NCBI GenBank assembly: GCA_963576735.1
Contig: OY755196.1
Coordinates: 6,367,912 to 6,431,911, forward strand
From: Bedellia somnulentella
Taxonomy: Eukaryota; Arthropoda; Insecta; Lepidoptera; Bedelliidae
Direction of reading: 5' to 3'
Length of the DNA: 64,000 nucleotides
Shown: positions 1-9,700 of the stretch, piece by piece
Position numbering within the stretch: position 1 is the first letter of the stretch
Layout of the letters: each line of letters starts with the position of its first letter
The notes under the pieces: model-generated
The model's database searches: none
What the model saw: only the letters and a program-made list of their open reading frames with translations
What the model was told of the DNA's origin: nothing
Translations under genes and position numbers: made by a program

Positions 1-149
1 GGATATTGGATGGTGTGGTATCATATTATAACACGGCGTCATTATGTACGTATTTGTCGAAATGTTTCAATTAGCACTTATAGTATTTTTCTCAACACTT
101 GTATTTTTTTCAAAATTAGTATACATTCATATATAATACATTGGACTTT

Positions 150-560
150 CATGTCGTCGCAGCGCTGGACGTCTGTCACGGGATGTCTTTGATACCTTGG
201 AGGAATGGGAAGACGCTTGTGTGGGACGCAACTTGTGTTGATACGCTGCCGCCTTCCCATTTGTCAGGGTCTGCGGCTCGGGCTGGAGCTGCGGCTCATG
301 AAGCCGAGGGTCTTAAGAAACGTAAGTATGGCTTCCTTGAAGAAAGTCATATTTTTGTTCCTTTTGCTGTAGAGACCCTCGGCCCATGGGGTCCAGATGC
401 GCGTAGATTATTCAAGGATATATCTACGCGCCTTGTTGAAACTAGTGGGGATCCTAGGACTGGCAAATACTTTGCCCAAAGAATAATTATTGCCGTACAA
501 AGGGGCAATGCAGCCAGCCTTTTGGGAACCCTTCCCCCAGCGGCAGTGATTTTGAAAATA
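150..560 (+). pseudogene. C-terminal nuclease-like tail of a non-LTR retrotransposon
   Basis: The frame open through about 141-623 carries WDATCVDTL, then an Ala-rich stretch, a KRRKY-like KKRKY, the signature ETLGPWGP, and AQR...RGNAASLLGT at the end. I know this ordered motif set from C-termini of arthropod non-LTR reverse transcriptase ORFs. The WD...D plus KY arrangement resembles a restriction-type nuclease fold, but that is inference. No reverse transcriptase motif precedes it in the window, so the element is cut off by the window edge or truncated. The following 80 bases are AT-rich and look like its 3' end. Confidence 0.6.
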
Positions 561-747
561 TTTTTTATATTGTTTAATTATTATTTCTATCTTTTGTATA
601 TATATTTAAAACTCATAGATTAAGGTTATTCTGTACAAATTTAAAACTTAGTATTATAATAAAATATAGTGTTAATATAGAATGAAATATACTGTTAATA
701 ATACCTCTGGAGGCTATGCAGGTATATCATACATTCACCTAAATACT

Positions 748-2345
748 TACTTACTTATACTCACGCCCATTGTTCCCATTGGGGTAGGAAGAGACTATCG
801 ATCGCCACTTTGTACGATCCAGGCAAATCACTTTTGCTTCTGTTACATTCATTATTCTTCTCATACATGCTCTTTTATTCTTCATACTTCGGACGCCGGC
901 CTTTTTGAGCACACACTCTATTTGGTCCAGGTGTGTCCTCCGTGGTCGTCTTCTACTCACATTACCTTCCACGTTGGCTCTATAGATCTCTTTCACCAAT
1001 TTACTGTCATCCATCCTCTCTATGTGCCCAAACCACCTTAACATTCCTTTCTCTATCTTGCACACTACGTCATCTTTCACACCTAAACGTTCACGAATTA
1101 CACTATTTGTCACTCTGTCGCACAACCTTACATTACATATACTTCTGAGGGATCTCATTTCCACTGCATTCACTCTACTTTCATGCCTCTTTTGCCATGC
1201 CCAACATTCACTACCATACATCAGCGTAGGAACCAGTACAGCATTGTGAACTGCCATTCGCGCCTTTTCAGACAGGAACTGGCTCGACATTAGATTGTTT
1301 ATGGCTCCATTTACCGCATTTCCCTTTTTTACTCTCCTTTCAATATCTTCCTCGCATTTTCCGTCCCTTGTAAACAAACTTCCCAGATATACAAACTCTT
1401 TCACTTGTTCCACTTTCTTGCCACCTATTGTAATCTCACATTCTGTCATACTTTCCTCTCTCTGGAAAACCATTGTCTTGGTTTTGTCCACATTCACTCG
1501 CATGCCCTTTCTTTCAAAAGACTTACACGCAATATTCACCATCTCTTGCAACTCATTTACCGTTGATGCAAGTAATACTTGATCGTCAGCGTATAAGAGG
1601 CATTTAATGATGAATCCTCCCATTCTCAGACCATAATCACTTCCGCGTAGTTCTTTCAAACAGTCGTCCATGAACAGATTGAAAGAAGACAGAGTCACGG
1701 AGAAGCTACACAACCCTGACGTACACCCCTAGAGATTTCAAACCAGTCGGTGTTTTCTCCGTTTATTCTTACACATGCACTGGAACCCTCATAGAGTGAC
1801 TTCAATGCACGTATAAGTTGGCTCCCCAAACCGAACTTAGACAACACCTTCCACAAATTCTTTCTTACTACCCTATCATACGCCTTCTCCAGATCAATGA
1901 AGGTCCAATACACTTTTTGGTTCTTTGCTAAGAACTTTTCTGTGATGCACCTTAAGGAGAAAATTTGATCCATACATCCCATTCCCTTTCTAAACCCTGC
2001 TTGCACATCCCAGATTTTCTCATCAGTTTCTTTCATCACTCTTTCAATCAATACCTTAGCATACAATTTACCGACAATACTAAGTAGGCTAATACCACGG
2101 TATTTTTTTGCTACCTGGCGTGACCCTTTCCCTTTATATAGGGGCACTATCACCGCTCTGCACCAATCATTTGGTACTTTGCCAAGTGCCCAACACTTTC
2201 GAAAAAGGAAGAACAGCCAAGAAGCCTTTACCAGCCCTTAGCATTTCGATATTAACTCTATCATACCCTGCCGCTTTCCCTAATTTCATACATTTCATCG
2301 CTTTTACAATTTCTTCCATACTTTCACACACATCACCCGATACCT
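748..2345 (-). mobile_element. LINE-A copy 1: 5'-truncated non-LTR retrotransposon with RT domain
   Basis: Two overlapping minus frames encode a reverse transcriptase. Frame 2153-1695 holds AGFRKGMGCMDQ, FIDLEKAYDRV and GVRQGC. Frame 1713-751 holds the catalytic LLYADD box, the thumb region (PTLMYGSECWAWQ) and the C-terminal tail GMLRWFGHIERMDD. The frame changes near 1700-1730, so the ORF is broken. More RT sequence without a clean frame continues to about 2345, where homology stops; the 5' half with the endonuclease is missing. The 3' terminus ends in a four-base repeat (plus-strand ttacttactta). This is an RTE-like element of the kind whose endonuclease is often mis-annotated as craniofacial development protein 2. 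Confidence 0.85.
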
Positions 2346-2424
2346 AAATACTTAATGAAAAAGAAAAATGGTCTGTACTCATGCGCAGCGCGACCGATTG
2401 GCCGCACTGGCAGGGTCGCCATGC

Positions 2425-2586
2425 AATGGATGTAATTGATAGACGTGTTTGCTGGTTGAATATAGTTTTATTACTACTGTAGTGCGCGTCGTTGTGTACT
2501 GATAGCGCTGACCGAATGTTCGTGTGGGGACCGCGGTCCCCAGGCATACCACCGCCTGGCGGAAGATCTCCCTTTTCCTCCACATT
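2425..2586 (-). mobile_element. LTR end plus primer-binding-like site, minus orientation
   Basis: Read on the minus strand, an LTR-like stretch (TGTGGAGG, then GCGCTATCAGTACACA, then AATAAAACTATATTCAACC) is followed by TGGCGACC. A TGGCGACC just downstream of the LTR is typical of the primer-binding region of insect Ty3/gypsy elements. The stretch contains the perfect palindrome GGGGACCGCGGTCCCC. No intact gag or pol accompanies it. Confidence 0.4.
2478..2508. repeat. 31-bp inverted repeat, left arm
   Basis: This arm pairs with 2888-2918 as reverse complement with one mismatch (GCGCTATCAGTACACA core). Because the shared sequence lies inside LTR-like DNA on both sides, it most likely reflects two LTR ends in opposite orientation and not a transposon terminus. 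Confidence 0.7.
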
Positions 2587-3167
2587 GGTAACGACCGACT
2601 ACAGAACACGATGGCGTCCTTCTAAGCACAAGGAGTCATTTGGATTGGCCAGACAAGTACGAGCAGCAAAAAGGATATCAAAGGACTGCAGACAAAGCGC
2701 TTCAAATCCACGGCTCAAGAGATACGACTCGCAGCTCGGCAGCAATGGGACACGCAACGGGGCACCCACACCGTTGCTGTTGGAGTCAGCATTGAGGTTC
2801 CGGCACACATGGCCGTCGAGCATACACACACTGACACGAAGATATGGAGTCAAAAATTTCCTGTTGGAGGGGGAGTAATGTAGCGACGCGCTATCAGTAC
2901 ACAATGACGCGCACTACATAGAAAACGCTAACAGTGCAAGAAGAATCACATTCCACAGCAACATGAAACCAAGTAACATACATCACACGCGTCATCAAGA
3001 CTCGCCATACAAATCGTACATCGCGCAATCGAAGTTTCTAAAACATTTACTATATATACAAGTTCCAACTTAATACAGTTGGACCGCGGTCCCCAGGCAT
3101 ACCACCGCCTGGCGGAAGATCGACCCTTTTCCTCCACACTTCTAAAGGCTTACAACTAACTTACATA
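2587..3167 (+). mobile_element. Ty3/gypsy-like 3' end: pol tail, polypurine tract and LTR
   Basis: An open plus frame (about 2587-2878) stops next to the purine run TTGGAGGGGGAGTAATG, the expected place for a polypurine tract. It is followed by LTR-like sequence starting TGTAGCGACGCGC. The module accgcggtccccaggcataccacc occurs at 2528 and again near 3083. No protease, RT or integrase motif is recognisable in what remains. Inference: a truncated gypsy-type element rearranged with an inverted LTR copy. Confidence 0.45.
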
Positions 3168-3234
3168 ATATAATGGCAAGAGGGGGGCAAGATGCACTCA
3201 CACTACACTACAAAGGCAACGCCTGCATTGGTGG

Positions 3235-3835
3235 TAGAGCGGCGCTTTATAAAGCCAAATTGTTTTGGATAAAACAATTTGTTAGAAGCGAAATGCAAAA
3301 GCATTTGATTGAACATTACTTTTTCAAATATTTTACTTAGAACTGGCAGAATAGATATGGGTCTATAACCATCAGGACATATAGTAAAATATTGGTGATA
3401 GTTACATTTTTACATTAAAAACTTTATTAAACTCATTTATCAGAACATTATAAAAAATATCATATCTAGTATTTGGGTTTTTATGAATTGTACATGTAGG
3501 CAACTTAGATCTTATTATATTTATATATTTTTTTCTACTCTACTAGCTGTAATATGCCTTTTTTTAATAACAATTTTTGGTTTTGGTATCTCTAGAGGAA
3601 AGCAAACAAAAAGGCCACTGTGATCAGACTTTAGTTTATTTATAACACTTTTACTTGAAAAATCTGCATTAGTAAATACATTATCTAAACATGTTTTGAT
3701 TCTAGTCGGTTCCAAGAATAAATTTTCTAAATTGAACGATTGGAATAAACTCATCAATCGTGTTTTAAGATAATCGTCTTGTAGGAGATCCACATTGAAG
3801 TCTCCACAAATTATTATACTACGTATTATATGCTA
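3235..3835 (-). mobile_element. CR1/Jockey-superfamily LINE fragment (endonuclease end and first RT motif)
   Basis: Minus frame 3793-3521 reads like the end of an AP endonuclease: a DFNV-like start, then NLFLEPTRI, LDNVFTN and the diagnostic SDHSG. Further along the minus strand (about 3375-3240) comes an RT motif, YRPISILPVLSKIFEK, then FGFIKRRST after a frame shift. Endonuclease then RT is the right order, with the region between mostly deleted. Confidence 0.7.
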
Positions 3836-3891
3836 ATAATTTAGCAATGTTCCGCTTTTGATTTAAGGGTATGTATACATTAACCAGTCGA

Positions 3892-4518
3892 TTTGCAAAA
3901 AACCTAGTAAAATTAGAAAATAATACAACCGTTGTCTAATTATCCGGATTTTTGCAAAATCCCTAGGTTTTTTGCAAAAAATCTAAACATCAAATCATCC
4001 TACGACATTTATATAAAGAATATAAAAATCCATGGGTGCCGTTGCAAATTCGGCCGCAACTACCTCGCAGCCAGGTGTAAGTAGGTTATATTTTGGAGTG
4101 TTTTATACATTCATAAGTTACACGCATATTTCTTATATGAAATTAAAGCTATTTTTTTCCTAATATGATAATACATAGCTGCCTGTGAAAAAGCGGCCGC
4201 AAATTAAGGTTGCCATCTGTTAAAAACGCGATATATCCAAATATATTTCACAAACTGTGCTATTGTTTCTATTCATATTTTATGACTTATAAAATAACTA
4301 AATTTATATTTTTTAAATACTTACTTACTTACCTATACTCACGCCCATTATTCCCATTGGGGTAGGCAGAGACTATCGATCGCCACTTAGTACCATCTTG
4401 AAAAACTTCTCTTGCTTCCCTTACATTAATTATTCTATAGCATGTATGAGATGCTCTTTTATTCTTCTCACTTCGGACCCTCGCCTTTATAAGAATGTTT
4501 TCTATCTGATCTAGATAA
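3892..4518. repeat. Giant inverted repeat, left arm (~0.63 kb)
   Basis: Reads as the reverse complement of 5349-5953 with scattered differences and one small insertion near 4110. The outer two thirds is unique AT-rich DNA with two gcggccgc-like NotI motifs and repeated ttttttgcaaaaa tracts. The inner third (4322-4518) is a LINE-A 3' end. Confidence 0.9.
4322..4518 (-). mobile_element. LINE-A 3' end inside the left arm
   Basis: Last 200 bp of LINE-A in minus sense, starting with the ttacttacttacc tail and tactcacgcccatta. It mirrors 5349-5547 and so arose with the inverted duplication, not from its own insertion. Confidence 0.8.
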
Positions 4519-4766
4519 GTTTAACGTAATTAATATATTGGAAAATCACTAAAAATGATAATATATTTATTTTAAAAAAAAAATTGATCAAGTGAACAGG
4601 ACAAATGTGTATGTATGAAAACAAAATTTTGTTTATGTCTTATTTTTCACGAAAGAAAATATATACGCATACCACATTTGAAAAAATATTATTTTTATTA
4701 CAGTTCGTTCATACAATTTTTAATTACTCACTAAATATTAGTTAAAAAAACCAGCATATTTAAAAA

Positions 4767-5557
4767 AGTCGAGCCAGTCGTTGTCATAAAAGGCTCGAAT
4801 GTCTCTGCATAATGCTGTTCTGGTTCCCACGTTGATGTATGGTAGTGAATGTTGGGCATGGCAGAAGAAGCATGAAAGTAGAGTTTATGCAGTGGAAATG
4901 AGATCCCTCAGAAGTGTACTTCTGATTACATATATGTAATGTAAGTTTGTATGATAGAGTGAAAAAGGAATGTTAATGTGGTTTGGGCACATAGAAATGA
5001 TGGATGAAAATAATGTAGTACATAGTACATACATACATATACTCATGGCTATAAATCCCTTGAAGGGGTAGCCAGAGCTAGGGAATGAGACATTCCTCAG
5101 CCACCTTTGGAAGTTGCGTGGGGAAAAGATGGTGAAATAAAGGTTGTTGGTGATGGGTCTCCAACCGCATCGCCTAAAAATCCCTTAAAAGCCCCAATAC
5201 CGTTAGTCGCCTCTTACGTACACCCACCGGAAGAAATGGGGTAGTGCTATTCTAAGCCGACACTACACAGCAAAGCCACAGCAAAATAAAGTAGTGAAAT
5301 AGATATAAAGAGCCAATGTGGATGGGTAGTAGAGAACGGCCTCGTAAAACGTATCTAGATCAGATAGAAAACATTATTATAAAGGCGAGGGTCCGAAGTG
5401 AGAAGAATAAAAGAGCATCTCATACATGCTATAGAATAATTAATGTAAGGGAAGCAAGAGAAGTTTTTCAAGATGGTACTAAGTGGCGATCGATAGTCTC
5501 TGCCTACCCCAATGGGAATAATAGGCGTGAGTATAGGTAAGTAAGTAAGTATTTAAA
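4767..5557 (+). mobile_element. LINE-A copy 2 (3' portion), interrupted by an S1 SINE
   Basis: Plus-strand C-terminal RT region: GSECWAWQKKHES-like coding near 4850, then WFGHIE..MDEN near 4980, an S1 insertion, and continuation at 5296 (ANVDG..RERPRKTYLDQIENI) to the tail AGTATAGGTAAGTAAG. The reading frame is broken by indels and the S1. Confidence 0.85.
5020..5282 (-). mobile_element. S1 SINE, full-length, with target-site duplication
   Basis: Inserted in LINE-A copy 2. The flanks 5007-5019 (aaaataatgtagt) and 5283-5295 (aaaataaagtagt) are a 13-bp duplication with one mismatch, so both ends are defined. Tail (tacatacatacata) on the left, head (gccgacactacacagc) on the right. Confidence 0.9.
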
Positions 5558-5953
5558 AAATATAAATGTAGTTATTATATAAGTCATAAAATAAAAATAG
5601 AAACAATAGCACAGTATGTGAAATATATTTCGATATATTGCGTTTTTAACAGATGGCAACCCTAATTTGCGGCCGCTTTTTCACAGGCAGCTATGTATTA
5701 TCATATTAGGAAAAAAAATTGCTTTAATTTCATATAAGAAAACACTCCAAAATATAACCTACTTACACCTGGCTGCGAGGTAGTTGCGGCCGAATTTGCA
5801 ACGGCACCCATGGATTTTCATATTCTTTATATATGTCGTAGGATGATTTGATGTTTAGGTTTTTTGCAAAAAACCTAGGGATTTTGCAAAAATCCGGATA
5901 ATTAGACAACGGTTATAATATTTTCTAATCTTACTAGGTTTTTTGCAAAAAGC
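5349..5953. repeat. Giant inverted repeat, right arm
   Basis: Partner of 3892-4518; the spacer is about 830 bp. The outer end is ttactaggttttttgcaaaaa, mirrored by tttgcaaaaaacctagtaa at 3892. A transcript crossing the unit could fold into a long hairpin. Confidence 0.9.
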
Positions 5954-6186
5954 TAGTTTGTAGTAAGACGTTTTACTCACCATCTGTTGAGTGGAAACCG
6001 TATAAACTTAATAAAATGACGTATGGAATATGTGGTAAACCAAAAATTTAGGTCTACATAAAATTGAAATTTATCAATCACTATTCCCCCTATCTCAGAT
6101 GCTCTCACATGCATGCCTCATGCTACCCCGCAGAGTGCTTTAAACGCAATCACGACAGCGAAAAAAAACTTATTCTCTTTTAGCAT

Positions 6187-6438
6187 TACATACGTACATA
6201 CATAGTATACTCATAGCTATAAATCAATAATATGGGTAGGCAGAGCTGCAGAATCAAAAATATTTCAGCCACTTCTAGAAGTTAAGCTAAAAAAAAGTTT
6301 GTGAAATAAAGTTTTTTGCTGAATGGGTCTCCAACTGCATCGCATGAAAATCACTTTAAAAGGCCCAATACCCTAAATTCAATTCTTTAGCTACGGGAAG
6401 AAATGGCGTAGTGCTATTCTTGGCCGACATTACACAGC
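6187..6438 (-). mobile_element. S1 SINE, old copy
   Basis: All landmarks from the tail (catacatagtatactcatagc) to the head (gccgacattacacagc) are present but heavily mutated. It lies 290 bp upstream of the first paralog A exon. Confidence 0.75.
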
Positions 6439-6724
6439 CATATATTATTACTAAGTGATTATGTATGCCTTCTCAGATTTATTTCATCAGTGACATTGGT
6501 GAAGAAACTTTGGTAAACATGATAAAAGCCATTTATATATATAATTTGAATTTGTTTGTTTTTGGTTTTGCTTGCTTGGTTTGACACTGGAGTTCACTGG
6601 AAAGCAGCGGGCCGGGCCCATCCAATTCTAATTATCTATATTCAATAGTCCCGACCCGAAAATTGTGTTATTCGACATAGCATTCTAATTATTCTGAAGG
6701 AAAATATTGTGATATTTAACCAGT

Positions 6725-6763
6725 ATGATAATGCATTTAGACATACGAGGGTTTCCGCTTTCA
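6725..6763 (+). CDS. Paralog A exon 1 (start and first RRM strand)
   Basis: Starts with ATG at 6725 (another in-frame ATG at 6731) and encodes MIMHLDIRGFPLS, ending in phase 0 at GTGAGT. LDIRGFP fits the first beta strand of an RRM and recurs as VRGFP in exon 10. The start is my choice; a 22-nt exon near 6493-6514 could also splice to it in frame. Confidence 0.6.
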
Positions 6764-9700
6764 GTGAGTACTTGTGACATGTATATTATATACCCTTGTA
6801 AGTTCTACAACAACCAATTTTACAAGCATACACATTTTATTTACAGTTCAAATATGCCGATGTGAAGCATTTAATAAGGCACACGGCTAATGTCTATAAT
6901 TTTAATTTAGAATTGCTTCGTACTGACGAGTTTCAAAAGAAGAGCGTACGAGTAATTCTTCCAGATGAGCTTGATGCCAAAATGATCATGGAAAAACTGA
7001 ACGGACTCAGATTGAGTAGCACTACTCTAACCGTCCATGCAGTGACGAAGGTTTGTAACCAAGTAAATAAGAAATTTGGACTAATAGTCTGGGATCATTA
7101 GACAAATAGACTAGGGAAAAAGAGAAATAGTCCATTCATGCTAGGCCAAATAGAGGATTCTAGATAGAGATTCCTTCGTTTAAACCAGAGGATATTCACG
7201 GGATAATGACATTCTATGTTTATTCTATATTTAGCTACGTTCTCTATGAGCTATACATACATTGGCATGCTCATAGTCATAGATGCACAACAACCTTAAT
7301 AGCTTATTGGAAGAAACACTATTAATGCCAAGTTCTGGGTTTAAATTCTACCAAGGTATCCTTGTCATGTGGGTGATTTACTTACTTATATTGTTGATGA
7401 GAAGAAAAAGATTTGTGAGGTAATCTATATATATATATGAAGCTGTGTAGTGTCGGCTTAGCATAGCACAACCTCATTCCTTCCAGTGAGTGCATGTAAG
7501 AGGCAAAATTTATTGGGGCTTTTAAGGGATTATTGTGCAATGCAGTTGGAGATCCATCACCAAAAAACTTTATTTCACCATCTTTTCCCATCACAACTTC
7601 CAAAAGTGGCTGAGGTATTTCTACTTCGCTAGCTCTGGTTACTCCTTCAAGGGATTTATAGCCGTCAGTATATGTATGAATGAAATCCATATCGGGTGTA
7701 CAAAGCAGCACTGGGCTTGCCTGTTATTACACAATTACATGTTTATTTGTCAAGGTGGTTAATGATGCGGGATGTGTAGTGGGAAGACCCACATGGCTAA
7801 GTTGTACTTAGCCATGTAAAAGTGTATTCATACAAAATGGCAAAGGCATAAAAAATCATGTGAATGCATGGTCCATGCTTAATATCACATAATGTTCATT
7901 TACATAGTACTAAGTACCTTTACCACAACTTAGTGGATTCATGGCATTAAGATCAGGTTCACCCTTTATAAGGCAAGGTATGATCAAACATTCATTGTAT
8001 TTCACTTCTATTTGAAGCTAGGTAAGGTTGAAATTACAGTGGTTACTATTTGGCCACTGCCCTATTTTTACACATGTTCAAAATAAAATATCCAGCGCAG
8101 TGCAAGACTTCAACAAAGGCTTTAGTTTGTAGGATATAAAAATTCATTAATTTCTATTATTTATTGTTTACCCAGTCGTTAGCAATCATGTTTAAATCCA
8201 GCACTTTTCCTTTGTGAATAGTTTCTATTTTATGTTAAAGTTATATTAATTTTAATTGGTATTGGTAAAAGGTATCTATAGAGCTAATGTGGAAGGTAAT
8301 CTTAGTAGAGGACGGTGAGAGTGTGCTCAAAAAGGCAGGCGTTCGAAGTATAAAAAATAAAAGAGCATGTATGAAAAGATTGATGGATGTAGACGAAGCA
8401 AGAGGGGTTTGCCAGGATCGTACGAAGTGGCCATCAATAGTCTCTGCCTACCCCAATGGGAATTAACGGTGTGAGTATATGTATGTATGTAATAAATATT
8501 ATAATAAAAAATAAAATGATTTGATTATACTTATATATTTTTTATTCTTGTCATCTCAACTGATTGTTATAATATCATGCTGTGTACAATTTTTAGTATT
8601 ATGGCCAAATTTTGTTTTGTTTGTGTCCTAAATAAATAATTAATTAAGTCATATATGGCACAGCTATACCACTTTCAGTCTCTTAAAGACTATATAAATT
8701 TTCTCAAGCAGAAATAACTTTACTTTTCAGAACCCTTCAATTCCAATAAATGCTCCACAGGCAGCTCCAAGGAAGGTGCCACCACCTATTCATGTGCCTG
8801 TAGATCATCGCCTGGAGGTAAATTAACTGACATACATATCTGACGGTTATAGTACTTTGTAAAGGGTAGCCAGAGCTTTGCAACAGAAAAATCTTAGATA
8901 CTTTTGGAAGTTGAGTGGAGAAACTACTGTGAGTTTAAGGTTGTTAGTGATGTGTCTCCGTATATCCTTAGTCGCCTCTTACAAACAACCATGGGAGGAA
9001 ATGGGGTAGTGCTATTCTGAGCTAACACTACTCAGCAGAAAATTAACCTGCCATCACTGGCTGCCTGGTCTGTTAACATCAAAGCAACATGTCTCTGGAT
9101 GAATTCCTGGGAGTAAACATTCACTCTGTATCCCTGAAGGGGTTGGCAGAAGTACTAATACTTCTGAACATCATGTGACATTTTATCTGATGTTCAGAGT
9201 ACCCACGTTTTGCTTGGACAGTGTACTCATGTGATAGGGGGCAGGCTTATCGCCGTTTTGAAGTAGAACTTTGTCATGTGGGTTTTCTAACAATGTCTTC
9301 CCTTACCGTTAACAGCCAAAATGGTGCAGGCCCGACCCGGGATTTAAACCATCATCGTCTGCACGATAAGCGGTGTTCCACCCACTCGGCTATAAGGGTT
9401 GCCTATTACGTACATATTACATTATATCGGTATTGCAAGCAGAAACCAATATAGCATACAAATTAATTTGTAACAAATAAAGGAAAGAAAATTTTCGACA
9501 CCGGCGGGGATCGAAACCACGACCTCCGGGTATACACCCCCGTCGCTCTGCCAATTGAGCTACAGTGTCAAGTGGCTACTAGTGCAAAATCCTTCTTTCC
9601 TTTGTTTCTCTAACACTTTTTAGTAGTGCCAGCGTTTTTACAAATTCGGAAGGCCACTTGTCTTCCTTTAAAGATAGAATGCAAATGTTGAGAACACCTA

